Assembly (NCBI GenBank): GCA_943370295.1
Contig: CALRQL020000002.1
Location: 62,001 to 126,000 of the forward strand
Origin: SB11 sp943370295
GTDB lineage: Bacteria; Bacteroidota; Bacteroidia; UBA8524
Length of the DNA: 64,000 nucleotides
Reading direction: 5' to 3'
The translations under genes and the position numbers were made by a program. Positions 25,695 to 34,075 of this stretch are shown here, piece by piece (position 1 is the stretch's first letter; the number at the start of each line of letters is the position of its first letter). The notes below the pieces were generated by a model that was given only the letters and a program-made list of their open reading frames with translations, ran no database searches and was not told the origin of the DNA.

Positions 25695-25743
25695 GCAGCA
25701 AAACTTATATATCAGATTTCAACCAGTTATATAAATTCGTGCC

Positions 25744-26607
25744 GTGAAACAGTATATCAAGCAGTACTTTCAATTCAGCAGGCGTGAGCGCAACGGCATA
25801 TTTGTACTGCTCTTTGTATTAATCGCATTAATAATTGCAAGTTTCACAGTACCCCTCTGGGTAGGAGCAGATAGGGAAGAGGCAAAGCAACAATTTGAGC
25901 AGAACGCCCTTGAACTTAAACAACTGGCTAATAAAAAAGCTGAAACCCCACAAAGTTTACTTAAACCCTTCAACCCCAATACCTATAGTTTAGATTCTTT
26001 AATGGCTTGCGGCATTCCTAAAAAGCTGGCTGCACAAATCATCAACTACCGACAAAAAGTAGGGCCGTTTGCCACCAAAGCCGATTTTGCCAAACTGTAT
26101 AACCTAACCGATAGCGCTTACAATGTGTACTTACCGTTTTTGGTATTACCGGATGCAGAAACATCTAAAAGTGAAAAACCTGCTACACGCGGGTTGGTTG
26201 AAATAAACACTGCCGACTCATTGCAGCTACTGGCGGTAAAAGGCATAGGCCCCTATTTTGCCCACAAAATTTTGCAATACCGTAATCAATTAGGAGGCTA
26301 CTTTAGTCTTAGCCAATTGGGCGAGGCTTTTATCATACCCGTAGCTTCTTTGGCCGAAAAGCAACAACGCATGGATGAAATCAAAGCGCAGCTAACGGTA
26401 AATATTTCTCGCATCAAAAAAATAAACATCAACACCGCCACCCAACAACAGCTGTCAGCACATCCCTATATCAGCTACAAACAAGCATCGGCAATACTCA
26501 AATACATTGCCCGTTACGGTAAAATAAAAAGCCTTGATGATTTAACGGTGTTGGGCATCATAACTACCCGAGATGCAATTTTACTAAAACATTATATATC
26601 GTTTTAG
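25744..26607 (+). CDS. helix-hairpin-helix (ComEA-like) membrane-anchored protein
   Basis: A 287-residue protein starting at GTG. One transmembrane helix near the N-terminus (FVLLFVLIALIIASFTVPLW) is followed by three or four helix-hairpin-helix units: LMACGIPKKLAAQIINYRQK (about 85-105), VEINTADSLQLLAVKGIGPY (about 158-180), and INTATQQQLSAHPYISYKQA (about 230-255). HhH pairs bind the DNA backbone without sequence preference. The N-terminal anchor suggests an envelope-facing DNA-binding protein like ComEA, but a competence role is not proven. It lies after three repeat elements and before an acyl-CoA dehydrogenase. Confidence 0.87.
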   Translation: MKQYIKQYFQFSRRERNGIFVLLFVLIALIIASFTVPLWVGADREEAKQQFEQNALELKQLANKKAETPQSLLKPFNPNTYSLDSLMACGIPKKLAAQIINYRQKVGPFATKADFAKLYNLTDSAYNVYLPFLVLPDAETSKSEKPATRGLVEINTADSLQLLAVKGIGPYFAHKILQYRNQLGGYFSLSQLGEAFIIPVASLAEKQQRMDEIKAQLTVNISRIKKININTATQQQLSAHPYISYKQASAILKYIARYGKIKSLDDLTVLGIITTRDAILLKHYISF

Positions 26608-26803
26608 TGTTTACTCAGGTAGCAAAAAATCAAAAGCATTTACACTCCTTTGCACTGCCCACTGCAAAACAGCTTATTGATTGAACAGCAACTCAAAGCA
26701 ATCGCTTGCTTCCAGTTCATCGATAATTACACATTGTATGTGGCGGGATAGGATAAAATTGAAAATTAGCTTTATTTTTGCCAAAATCGGAAATTGTTTA
26801 AAA

Positions 26804-27982
26804 ATGAGTTCAACAGGAGAAATGATAGATACTTCCACAACATTAGGTTTTGCTGAAACCGAGAACATGAAGATGGTGCGCGATATGGTGCGCGATTTTG
26901 CCGACCGCCATATAAGGCCGAAGATGATGGAATGGGACGAAAGTCAGGAGTTTCCTATCGAAGTTTTTAAACAATTGGGCGAGCTGGGTTTGATGGGGGT
27001 ATTAGTACCCACCGAATACGGCGGCTCAGGTTTCGGGTACTTTGAGTATGCAACCGTAATAAGCGAAATTTCTAAAGTTTGCGGATCAATAGGCCTTTCA
27101 GTAGCCGCGCACAATTCATTGTGCACAGGCCACATTATGTACTTTGGTTCAGAAGAACAAAAACAAAAATACTTGCCAAAACTTGCCACCGCTGAGTGGA
27201 TTGGTGCCTGGGGTCTTACCGAGCCCAACACAGGTTCAGATGCGTTCCGCATGATGACAGTTGGCGTGCAAGACGGCGATTACTGGGTGATAAACGGTGC
27301 CAAAAGCTGGATTACACACGGTAAAAGCGGCAACGTGGCAGTAGTAATGGTGCGTACAGGCGAATTGCTTGATAGCAACGGTATTACTGCATTTGTGATT
27401 GAAAAAGGAACACCGGGCTTTAGTGCCGGCCGTAAAGAAAACAAACTTGGAATGCGCGCCAGCGAAACTACCGAGTTGATTTTTGAAAACTGCCGTGTAC
27501 ACAAAAGCCAGATATTAGGCGAAGTAGGCCAAGGTTTCAAACAAGCCATGAAAGTATTAGAAGGCGGTCGTATATCAATCGCTGCACTTTCATTAGGTAT
27601 TGCCAAAGGAGCTTACGAAGCATCGCTTAAGTATGCAAGAGAACGCGAACAGTTTGGTAAACCCATCGGCGAGTTTCAAGCCATCGGGTTTAAATTGGCA
27701 GATATGGCTACCCAAATTGAAGCTTCTGAACTGCTGATTATGCAGGCGGCAGATTATAAAAACCGTAATATGCCGTTAAACAAACTTTCGGCAATGGCTA
27801 AGTATTATGCGTCAGAAGTAGCTGTAAAAGTATCTACCGAAGCCGTGCAGATATTTGGTGGCTATGGCTATACAAAAGATTATCCGGTAGAGAAATTTTA
27901 CCGAGATAGCAAGCTGTGCACCATTGGCGAAGGCACATCAGAGATACAAAAGCTGGTAATCTCAAGAGAGATTTTGAAATAG
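26804..27982 (+). CDS. acyl-CoA dehydrogenase
   Basis: A 392-residue FAD-dependent acyl-CoA dehydrogenase that introduces the alpha-beta double bond in acyl-CoA breakdown. Signature segments: GAWGLTEPNTGSDA (FAD/substrate), GNVAVVMVRTG, the dimer segment QIFGGYGYTKDYPVEKFYRD, and the catalytic Glu in IGEGTSEIQ. The frame extends upstream to a TTG at 26681, but that stretch is unlike the family. The ATG at 26804 (MSSTGEMIDTSTTLGF) is the likely start. Substrate chain length cannot be deduced; the short-chain branch is most similar. Confidence 0.93.
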   Translation: MSSTGEMIDTSTTLGFAETENMKMVRDMVRDFADRHIRPKMMEWDESQEFPIEVFKQLGELGLMGVLVPTEYGGSGFGYFEYATVISEISKVCGSIGLSVAAHNSLCTGHIMYFGSEEQKQKYLPKLATAEWIGAWGLTEPNTGSDAFRMMTVGVQDGDYWVINGAKSWITHGKSGNVAVVMVRTGELLDSNGITAFVIEKGTPGFSAGRKENKLGMRASETTELIFENCRVHKSQILGEVGQGFKQAMKVLEGGRISIAALSLGIAKGAYEASLKYAREREQFGKPIGEFQAIGFKLADMATQIEASELLIMQAADYKNRNMPLNKLSAMAKYYASEVAVKVSTEAVQIFGGYGYTKDYPVEKFYRDSKLCTIGEGTSEIQKLVISREILK

Positions 27983-27983
27983 C

Positions 27984-28014
27984 TTGCACATAACAGATTA
28001 GTGTATTATTTTTG
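27984..28014 (+). promoter_or_regulatory. rpsU promoter (-33 TTG, -7 TATTTTTG)
   Basis: TTG at 27984-27986 and TATTTTTG at 28007-28014 are separated by 20 bp, as expected for the Bacteroidota primary sigma factor. The rpsU ATG is 27 bp further on. Confidence 0.65.
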
Positions 28015-28040
28015 CAACCCCATTTGGAATTTTATTTGAC

Positions 28041-28232
28041 ATGATTATAGTTAACGTAAAAGAAAACGAAAGCTTAGATAAAGCCCTTAAGAAGTTTAAA
28101 AAGAAGTTTGAAAAAACTGGAGTACTGAAAGAACTTCGTCGCCGTCAGGCCTTTGAGAAACCCTCAATTTCTCGTCGTATGCAAATCATTAAGGCTGCTT
28201 ACAAGCAATCACAACAAATCACAGGCGAATAA
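28041..28232 (+). CDS. rpsU: 30S ribosomal protein S21
   Basis: A 63-residue basic protein of the small ribosomal subunit. The family pattern is complete: MIIVNVKENESLDKALKKFK, then LKELRRRQAFEKPS and a basic C-terminal helix. S21 helps 16S rRNA pair with Shine-Dalgarno sites in other bacteria; Bacteroidota rarely use such sites. It is the first gene of the rpsU-xer-hpf group, with its own promoter just upstream. Confidence 0.96.
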   Translation: MIIVNVKENESLDKALKKFKKKFEKTGVLKELRRRQAFEKPSISRRMQIIKAAYKQSQQITGE

Positions 28233-28287
28233 TTTCGTCCTGCTGGTGAATGATATTTAATTTCTGTATCTTTACACGTAAAGTGTG

Positions 28288-29178
28288 ATGGATACAGAAA
28301 TTTTGTTTTTTATTGAGTATTTGGTAGTTGAGAAAAAATACTCGCAACACACCATCGCGGCCTATCAAAACGATTTAGACCAGTTTGCCCAATACGTAAC
28401 CAACCATTACGGAGCAGTTACAGTTGCCGGCATCACCCACCAACAAATTCGCAGCTGGCTTGCACAATTACTTTCAGAAGGCGTAAAAGCCACTTCGGTA
28501 AACCGAAAGATATCCAGCCTTAAAAGCTTCTTTAAATACCTCAAAAAAACGGGCAAGGCCGATGGCAATCCCATGGCTAAAGTTCAATCGCCCAAAAAGC
28601 CCAAACAATTGCCTGTGTTTGTTGAAAAAAGCAAAATGGAGGTATTGACAGAAAACATTTTACCTGAAGACGGCGACGACTTTCTATCATTACGCAACCG
28701 ATTGATAATTGAACTGCTTTATGGCACAGGCATGCGTTTAAGCGAATTAATCAATCTGAAAGAAACTGACGTTGATTTTTACGGACAAACCCTAAAAGTC
28801 CTCGGAAAACGCAACAAAGAGCGGATTATCCCCATAAGTAAGCCATTGATAGAAATTGTTGAAAAATACCTTACCGCCAAGGCTGAAAATTGCGAAAAAT
28901 GTTTATATTTGTTATGCAACAAGGGAGACAAGATGTATCCCGGGCTGGTATATAAAATTGTGAAGGGGAATTTGTCATTGGTTACCACAGTAAAGAAAAA
29001 AAGTCCACACGTGTTGCGCCATACATTCGCTACCCATCTGTTAGAAAACGGCGCCGACCTTAATGCAATCAAAGAATTGCTGGGGCACGCTAATCTTGCG
29101 GCTACACAAGTATATACCCATAACTCAATAGAACGCCTTAAGGAGGTACACAAAAAGTCCCATCCAAAATCATCATAA
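28288..29178 (+). CDS. xerC: tyrosine recombinase XerC/XerD family
   Basis: A 296-residue site-specific recombinase. The N-terminal SAM-like core-binding domain (about 1-90) is followed by the catalytic domain with Arg in YGTGMRLSEL, the HxxR in HVLRHTFATHLLENGADLNA, the second His in LLGHANLAATQVYTH, and the Tyr nucleophile in that last motif. Xer enzymes resolve chromosome dimers at dif. The fixed place between rpsU and hpf in Bacteroidota indicates a housekeeping rather than phage enzyme; XerC versus XerD is not certain. A GTG three bases before the ATG is an alternative start. Confidence 0.92.
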   Translation: MDTEILFFIEYLVVEKKYSQHTIAAYQNDLDQFAQYVTNHYGAVTVAGITHQQIRSWLAQLLSEGVKATSVNRKISSLKSFFKYLKKTGKADGNPMAKVQSPKKPKQLPVFVEKSKMEVLTENILPEDGDDFLSLRNRLIIELLYGTGMRLSELINLKETDVDFYGQTLKVLGKRNKERIIPISKPLIEIVEKYLTAKAENCEKCLYLLCNKGDKMYPGLVYKIVKGNLSLVTTVKKKSPHVLRHTFATHLLENGADLNAIKELLGHANLAATQVYTHNSIERLKEVHKKSHPKSS

Positions 29179-29202
29179 GTTTAACCCTAAATTTTACGAG
29201 CT

Positions 29203-29508
29203 ATGCAAATCATGATTCAATCCATCCATTTCGACGCTGACAGAAAACTTATCGCTTATATCCAAAAGCGTCTTGAGAAGCTGCTCACATTTTACGACAA
29301 CATCATTGATGCCAGCGTGTACTTGAAAGTTGAAAAAAGTGGAGACAATAACAACAAAACCCTCGAGGTTAAACTAAATGTTCAGAACCAAACTTTATTT
29401 TGTGAAGAACACTGTAGAACATTCGAATGCGCTATAGATTTGGCAGTTGAGTCGCTAAAAATGCAGTTGAAAAAGTATAAGGATAAACTCCGTGCAGTAA
29501 ATTTTTAA
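29203..29508 (+). CDS. hpf: ribosome hibernation-promoting factor, short form
   Basis: A 101-residue protein of the HPF/RaiA family. The beta-alpha-beta-beta-beta-alpha fold can be followed: MIQSIHFDADRKLIAYIQKR, DASVYLKVEKSGDNNNKTLE, then the second helix CAIDLAVESLKMQLKKYKDK. It binds between the ribosomal subunits and silences ribosomes in stationary phase. Only the N-terminal domain is present, with no long-form dimerisation tail. It lies in the rpsU-xer-hpf group, 8 bp before the promoter of the tRNA-tuf operon. Confidence 0.93.
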   Translation: MQIMIQSIHFDADRKLIAYIQKRLEKLLTFYDNIIDASVYLKVEKSGDNNNKTLEVKLNVQNQTLFCEEHCRTFECAIDLAVESLKMQLKKYKDKLRAVNF

Positions 29509-29516
29509 AATTTTCT

Positions 29517-29546
29517 TTGCACAAATAATTTTTTCATCTACTTTTG
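29517..29546 (+). promoter_or_regulatory. tRNA-tuf operon promoter
   Basis: TTG at 29517-29519 and TACTTTTG at 29539-29546 are 19 bp apart, a close match to the Bacteroidota -33/-7 promoter. The predicted transcript start falls inside the hairpin at 29547-29590. Confidence 0.65.
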
Positions 29547-29600
29547 CAGTCCTTTGAAAAAGTACAAAACGTACTGACATCAAAGGACTGTTCTTTTTTA
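29547..29600 (+). terminator. hairpin with T run overlapping tRNA promoter start
   Basis: CAGTCCTTTGA (29547-29557) pairs with TCAAAGGACTG (29580-29590), with an inner AGTAC/GTACT stem, and TTCTTTTTTA follows. It has the form of an intrinsic terminator, probably for the hpf transcript, yet it begins right at the -7 box of the tRNA promoter. Confidence 0.75.
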
Positions 29601-29606
29601 TATCAA

Positions 29607-29679
29607 GCCACTTTAGCTCAGCTGGTAGAGCAACTGATTTGTAATCAGTAGGTCGCTGGTTCGATCCCGGCAAGTGGCT
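29607..29679 (+). tRNA. tRNA-Thr(TGT)
   Basis: A 73-nt cloverleaf: acceptor GCCACTT/AAGTGGC, D arm GCTCAGCTGGTAGAGC, anticodon stem CTGAT/ATCAG with loop TTTGTAA (anticodon TGT), and T arm GCTGGTTCGATCCCGGC. No CCA is encoded. It is the first of four tRNA genes before tuf. Confidence 0.95.
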
Positions 29680-29697
29680 CGCATTTTAAATGCAAAC

Positions 29698-29781
29698 GGG
29701 GAGATACCAGAGTGGCCAAATGGGACGGACTGTAAATCCGTTGGGAAACCTACGAAGGTTCGAATCCTTCTCTCCCCACCA
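29698..29781 (+). tRNA. tRNA-Tyr(GTA)
   Basis: A class II tRNA with a long variable arm: acceptor GGGGAGA/TCTCCCC, anticodon stem GGACT/AATCC region with anticodon GTA, and T arm GAAGGTTCGAATCCTTC. The 3' CCA is encoded (29779-29781), unlike its neighbours. Confidence 0.95.
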
Positions 29782-29808
29782 AATGCATAGCGTAAGCTAT
29801 GCAGGTTT

Positions 29809-29881
29809 GCGGGAGTAGCTCAGTTGGTAGAGCGACAGCCTTCCAAGCTGTAGGTCGCGGGTTCGAGCCTCGTCTCCCGCT
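29809..29881 (+). tRNA. tRNA-Gly(TCC)
   Basis: A 73-nt cloverleaf: acceptor GCGGGAG/CTCCCGC, D arm GCTCAGTTGGTAGAGC, anticodon loop CTTCCAA (anticodon TCC), and T arm with GGTTCGAGCC. No encoded CCA. Confidence 0.95.
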
Positions 29882-29939
29882 CAAATGCAAACCGGGCATT
29901 GTTATAGCACCCGCAAAACATGCAAGTGAAATGCAAACT

Positions 29940-30011
<72 letters not shown>

Positions 30012-30098
30012 CTAAAAGTGAAAAAGATTGGTGCAGAACAAAATAGATAGAAGTTTATATTTTTTTAAACATAAAACGAATACTTAAACAAAAATAAA

Positions 30099-31286
30099 AT
30101 GGCTAAAGAGAATTTCGACCGTTCAAAACCTCACGTGAACATTGGTACAATTGGTCACGTGGATCACGGTAAAACTACACTTACGGCTGCCATTACCAAA
30201 GTATTGGCTGACGCCGGTTTGTCAGAAGCCCGCTCATTTGATTCAATCGACGCAGCTCCTGAAGAAAAAGAACGCGGTATTACCATTAACACCGCCCACG
30301 TTGAATATCAAACCGCTAACCGTCACTACGCTCACGTAGATTGTCCAGGTCACGCTGACTATGTTAAAAACATGGTAACTGGTGCTGCACAAATGGACGG
30401 TGCTATATTGGTGGTTGCTTCAACCGACGGTCCTATGCCTCAAACTCGCGAGCACATTCTTTTGGCTCGTCAGGTAGGTGTACCTCAACTTGTTGTATTT
30501 ATGAACAAAGTTGACATGGTTGACGATCCCGAACTACTTGACCTAGTAGAAATGGAAATCCGTGAGTTGTTGAGTTTCTACAACTTCGACGGTGACAATA
30601 TCCCGGTTATCCGTGGTTCAGCACTTGGTGCTTTGAACGGCGAACCTAAGTGGGTTGACACTGTTAAAGCTCTTATGGATGCTGTTGACAGCTGGATTCC
30701 AATTCCTCCACGTTTGACTGATCAACCTTTCTTGATGCCTATCGAGGACGTGTTCTCAATCACAGGTCGTGGTACTGTTGCTACCGGTAGGATTGAAAGG
30801 GGTGTTATCAACTCTGGTGACCCTGTAGAAATCATCGGTATGGGTTCTGAAAAATTAACCTCAACCGTAACTGGTATCGAGATGTTCCGTAAGATCCTTG
30901 ACCGTGGTGAAGCCGGTGATAACGCTGGTTTGTTGCTACGTGGTATCGACAAAGAATCTATCCGTCGTGGTATGGTTATTTGCAAGCCAGGATCAGTAAC
31001 TCCTCACAAAGCATTCAAAGGCGAGGTTTATATCCTTACCAAAGAAGAAGGTGGTCGTCACACCCCATTCTTCAACAAATACAAACCTCAGTTCTACTTC
31101 CGTACAACTGACGTTACCGGTGACGTATCTCTTCCAGAAGGTACTGAAATGGTAATGCCCGGTGATAACGTAACTATCACAGTTGCTCTTTTGAACCCCA
31201 TCGCTATGGAAAAAGGTCTTCGTTTCGCTATCCGCGAAGGTGGACGTACCATCGGTGCCGGTCAGGTAACTGAAATTCTTGACTAA
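30099..31286 (+). CDS. tuf: elongation factor Tu
   Basis: A 395-residue GTPase that brings aminoacyl-tRNA to the ribosome. G1 GHVDHGKTT, the switch I segment EEKERGITINTAHVEY, G3 DCPGHADY, G4 NKVD and the beta-barrel domains II/III (RGTVATGRIERGVI, GRTIGAGQVTEIL) are complete. The gene follows four tRNA genes in what looks like one operon, an order common in Bacteroidota. Codon usage is plainer and more biased than in neighbouring genes, as expected for high expression. A hairpin terminator follows. Confidence 0.98.
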   Translation: MAKENFDRSKPHVNIGTIGHVDHGKTTLTAAITKVLADAGLSEARSFDSIDAAPEEKERGITINTAHVEYQTANRHYAHVDCPGHADYVKNMVTGAAQMDGAILVVASTDGPMPQTREHILLARQVGVPQLVVFMNKVDMVDDPELLDLVEMEIRELLSFYNFDGDNIPVIRGSALGALNGEPKWVDTVKALMDAVDSWIPIPPRLTDQPFLMPIEDVFSITGRGTVATGRIERGVINSGDPVEIIGMGSEKLTSTVTGIEMFRKILDRGEAGDNAGLLLRGIDKESIRRGMVICKPGSVTPHKAFKGEVYILTKEEGGRHTPFFNKYKPQFYFRTTDVTGDVSLPEGTEMVMPGDNVTITVALLNPIAMEKGLRFAIREGGRTIGAGQVTEILD

Positions 31287-31316
31287 TCGTCAAGCAATTA
31301 AAATACAAATGATACG

Positions 31317-31348
31317 AAATCAATCCCGTTAACTCGGGATTGATTTTT
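31317..31348 (+). terminator. terminator after tuf
   Basis: AAATCAATCCCG (31317-31328) pairs perfectly with CGGGATTGATTT (31335-31346), followed by TT. The short T run suggests partial termination, which would let some transcripts continue into tRNA-Trp and secE. Confidence 0.8.
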
Positions 31349-31372
31349 GTATCTTATGAAAAACTTAAAGTT

Positions 31373-31443
31373 AGGGGTATAGTTCAAAGGTAGAATAGCG
31401 GTCTCCAAAACCGTTGATATGGGTTCGAGTCCTGTTACCCCTG
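31373..31443 (+). tRNA. tRNA-Trp(CCA)
   Basis: A 71-nt cloverleaf: acceptor AGGGGTA/TACCCCT, anticodon stem GCGGT/ACCGT with loop CTCCAAA (anticodon CCA), and T arm with GGTTCGAGTCC. It is the only tryptophan tRNA position expected between tuf and secE in many bacteria. Confidence 0.95.
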
Positions 31444-31456
31444 CGAAACCTGAATT

Positions 31457-31651
31457 ATGAAAAGGGTAAAAGATTATATAGCTGCGTCATACGACGAATT
31501 AGTTACCAAAGTTAGCTGGCCTACTTGGGAAGAATTACAAGACAGTACCATATTGGTATTAGTATCTTCAGTAATATTTTCTTTTGTAGTATGGTTAGCC
31601 GACTTAGGTTTGAGTGAACTTTTGAAGCTGGTTTACTCGTTTTTTAAATAA
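31457..31651 (+). CDS. secE: preprotein translocase subunit SecE
   Basis: A 64-residue inner-membrane protein, the short one-helix form of SecE. The amphipathic helix YDELVTKVSWPTWEELQDST carries the conserved VSWPTxEE motif and is followed by a single membrane helix (VLVSSVIFSFVVWLADLG). It clamps SecY in the SecYEG channel. It lies between tRNA-Trp and nusG, the standard arrangement. Confidence 0.95.
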   Translation: MKRVKDYIAASYDELVTKVSWPTWEELQDSTILVLVSSVIFSFVVWLADLGLSELLKLVYSFFK

Positions 31652-31663
31652 TAGAGGTACCGT

Positions 31664-32203
31664 ATGCAGGATTTTAAGTGGTATGTAGTGAGGGCTATTA
31701 GTGGCCAGGAGAAAAAGGTAAAAGCCTACATAGAGAACGAACTTGCGCGTGCAGGTCTTAGTGATTTTGTACCGCAGGTACTTATCCCTATGGAAAAGGT
31801 GTACCAAATACGCAATGGTAAAAAAACTTCAAAAGAGCGTAGCTTTTATCCCGGGTACATACTTATACAAGCAAACTTGGTGGGCGAAGTTGCCCCCATT
31901 ATTATTGGTATAAATGGTGTTGTTGGGTTTTTGGGAGCCAAAGATCAGCCAATACCTCTGCGTCAAGCCGAAGTTGCCCGTATATTGGGTACAGTTGATG
32001 AGCAATCAGAAAAAGGCGAAACTGCAATAGAACCTTTTATAGTAGGCGAAACCGTGAAGGTAACCGACGGTCCTTTCAGCGGCTTTAGCGGTACTATTGA
32101 AGAAGTTTACGAGGAGAAAAAGAAACTAAAGGTAATGGTGAAGATATTCGGACGCCGCACACCTTTAGAACTAAACTACGTACAAGTAGAAAAAGAACAA
32201 TAA
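31664..32203 (+). CDS. nusG: transcription termination/antitermination factor NusG
   Basis: A 179-residue NusG. The N-terminal NGN domain (about 1-110; WYVVRAISGQEKKVKAYIE, RSFYPGYILIQA) binds RNA polymerase. The C-terminal KOW domain (GETVKVTDGPFSGFSGTIEE) contacts Rho or ribosomal protein S10. It lies 12 bp after secE and 83 bp before rplK. Confidence 0.97.
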   Translation: MQDFKWYVVRAISGQEKKVKAYIENELARAGLSDFVPQVLIPMEKVYQIRNGKKTSKERSFYPGYILIQANLVGEVAPIIIGINGVVGFLGAKDQPIPLRQAEVARILGTVDEQSEKGETAIEPFIVGETVKVTDGPFSGFSGTIEEVYEEKKKLKVMVKIFGRRTPLELNYVQVEKEQ

Positions 32204-32286
32204 TCAAAATTAACACAACGTACAAGGCGCGGTAGCTTCCACCCGCAACTACTACTGAGTGATGATTTATAAATAACTGAAACAGA

Positions 32287-32727
32287 ATGGCAAAGGAAAT
32301 ATTCACCTATATAAAACTACAGATTAAAGGTGGTGCTGCTAACCCTGCTCCCCCCATTGGCCCTGCATTGGGTGCCAAAGGTGTTAATATCATGGAGTTT
32401 TGTAAGCAGTTTAATGCCCGCACACAAGACAAAGCAGGCAAGGTTTGCCCCGTGGTGATAACCGTGTACACAGATAAGTCTTTCGACTTTATCTTGAAAA
32501 CTCCACCGGTTGCAGCACAACTGCTTGAAGTTTGCAAAATTCAAAAAGGCTCAGACCAACCTAACCGTAAAAAGACAGGTTCGGTTTCTTGGGATCAAGT
32601 GAAGCAAATTGCTGAAGAAAAAATGCCTGATTTGAATTGCTTCACCGTAGAATCGGCAATGAAAATGGTTGCCGGTACTGCTCGCAGTATGGGAATAACC
32701 GTTACCGGCACTGCACCTTGGGCATAA
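32287..32727 (+). CDS. rplK: 50S ribosomal protein L11
   Basis: A 146-residue ribosomal protein of the GTPase-associated centre. The proline-rich N-terminal domain (LQIKGGAANPAPPIGPALGA) and the rRNA-binding C-terminal domain (KMVAGTARSMGITVTG) are typical and of full length. The 83-bp gap after nusG may carry the site where L1 represses the L11-L1 unit, but I could not identify it. Confidence 0.97.
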   Translation: MAKEIFTYIKLQIKGGAANPAPPIGPALGAKGVNIMEFCKQFNARTQDKAGKVCPVVITVYTDKSFDFILKTPPVAAQLLEVCKIQKGSDQPNRKKTGSVSWDQVKQIAEEKMPDLNCFTVESAMKMVAGTARSMGITVTGTAPWA

Positions 32728-32757
32728 TCTTAAACCACAAAACGAGTTGAGAAAACC

Positions 32758-33456
32758 ATGGCACGTTTAACTAAAAAAAGAAAATTACAATTAGCAAAAT
32801 ACGATCCTAAACAAGCATATACGTTGGTAGATGCCGCCAAGATTGTAAAAGATTTATCATTGACGAAGTTCGATTCGTCAGTTGATATTGACGTTCGCTT
32901 GGGTGTTGACCCTCGTAAATCAAACCAAATGGTTAGGGGAACAGCAGTGTTGCCTCATGGAACCGGTAAAACCATCCGTGTACTTGTACTTTGCACTCCT
33001 GATAAAGAGCAAGAAGCACGCGATGCCGGCGCCGACCACGTTGGGCTTGACGATTACATTGCCAAAATTGAAAGCGGATGGACTGATATTGATATCATTA
33101 TCACCATGCCTACAGTAATGGCAAAGTTAGGTAAACTAGGTAAAATCCTAGGACCTCGTAACCTGATGCCCAATCCAAAATCCGGAACTGTTACGCTGGA
33201 GGTTGGTAAAGCTGTAAAGGACGTAAAGGCTGGTAAAATCGACTTCAAAGTTGATAAAACCGGTATCATCCACGCTTCGGTGGGAAAAGCTTCCTTCTCG
33301 CCCGAGCATCTCTACGACAATGCTGTTGAATTAATTCAGACATTGGCAAAACTAAAGCCTGCTTCTGCTAAGGGTACTTACATCAAAAGTATCTACATCT
33401 CAAGCACGATGAGCCCCGGTGTTAATATTGACACTAAATCGGTTCCCGGTATCTAA
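32758..33456 (+). CDS. rplA: 50S ribosomal protein L1
   Basis: A 232-residue L1-stalk protein. Conserved parts include VDVRLGVDPRKSNQMVRGTA (here with DI before V), LGPRNLMPNPKSGTVT and the C-terminal SIYISSTMSPGVNID. L1 helps move deacylated tRNA out of the E site and in other bacteria represses its own operon. It lies 30 bp after rplK and 30 bp before rplJ. Confidence 0.97.
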   Translation: MARLTKKRKLQLAKYDPKQAYTLVDAAKIVKDLSLTKFDSSVDIDVRLGVDPRKSNQMVRGTAVLPHGTGKTIRVLVLCTPDKEQEARDAGADHVGLDDYIAKIESGWTDIDIIITMPTVMAKLGKLGKILGPRNLMPNPKSGTVTLEVGKAVKDVKAGKIDFKVDKTGIIHASVGKASFSPEHLYDNAVELIQTLAKLKPASAKGTYIKSIYISSTMSPGVNIDTKSVPGI

Positions 33457-33486
33457 TGCAGGGACTTAAAGTAAACGTAAAGAGAC

Positions 33487-34011
33487 ATGAATAAGCAAGA
33501 AAAAGAGGACATTGTTAACAGCTTGGCTGAGCAGTTGCGTAACTATAAATTTATTTATATTACAGATACTTCAAACCTAAGCGCTGGCAATGATAACAAA
33601 CTTAGGCGCAGCTTACACAAGCAAGGTATAAAAATGCAGGTGGCTAAAAACACCTTAATCCGCAAAGCTATGGAAGCTTCGGGTAATAACTACGGCGAAT
33701 TGCCAAGTATCCTTAAAGGTACTTCAGCAATTATGTTTAGTGATGATGCCAAAATACCTGCTCTTGCCATTAAAGAATTCAGAAAATCTAACGATAAGCC
33801 TTTGTTAAAAGGTGCTTACATTGATTCTGATGTATTTATCGGCGACAGCCAGCTTGATGTACTTACTAAACTAAAATCACGCAACGAACTTATCGGCGAA
33901 GTTATCGGTTTGCTGCAATCACCTGCACAAAATGTTATTTCAGCATTGCAATCAGGTGGCAACAAATTGGCCGGTATTGTTAAAACCCTTGAAGAGAGGG
34001 CACAAGCATAA
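33487..34011 (+). CDS. rplJ: 50S ribosomal protein L10
   Basis: A 174-residue protein that anchors L7/L12 dimers on the ribosome stalk. The N-terminal rRNA-binding domain (FIYITDTSNLSAGNDNKLRR, VAKNTLIRKAMEA) and the C-terminal helix that binds L12 (LAGIVKTLEERAQA) are visible. It lies 30 bp after rplA and 64 bp before rplL. Confidence 0.96.
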   Translation: MNKQEKEDIVNSLAEQLRNYKFIYITDTSNLSAGNDNKLRRSLHKQGIKMQVAKNTLIRKAMEASGNNYGELPSILKGTSAIMFSDDAKIPALAIKEFRKSNDKPLLKGAYIDSDVFIGDSQLDVLTKLKSRNELIGEVIGLLQSPAQNVISALQSGGNKLAGIVKTLEERAQA

Positions 34012-34075
34012 CTTATTTCAAAAAACACAAAAACAATTTTTAACTCATTACAAACCTTTTTAAACAAATAATAAA

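Noticed and set aside
26681..26803. N-terminal extension of the acyl-CoA dehydrogenase
   Set aside because: Starts with TTG, unlike the family, and covers a promoter-like TATTTTTG; the ATG at 26804 fits.
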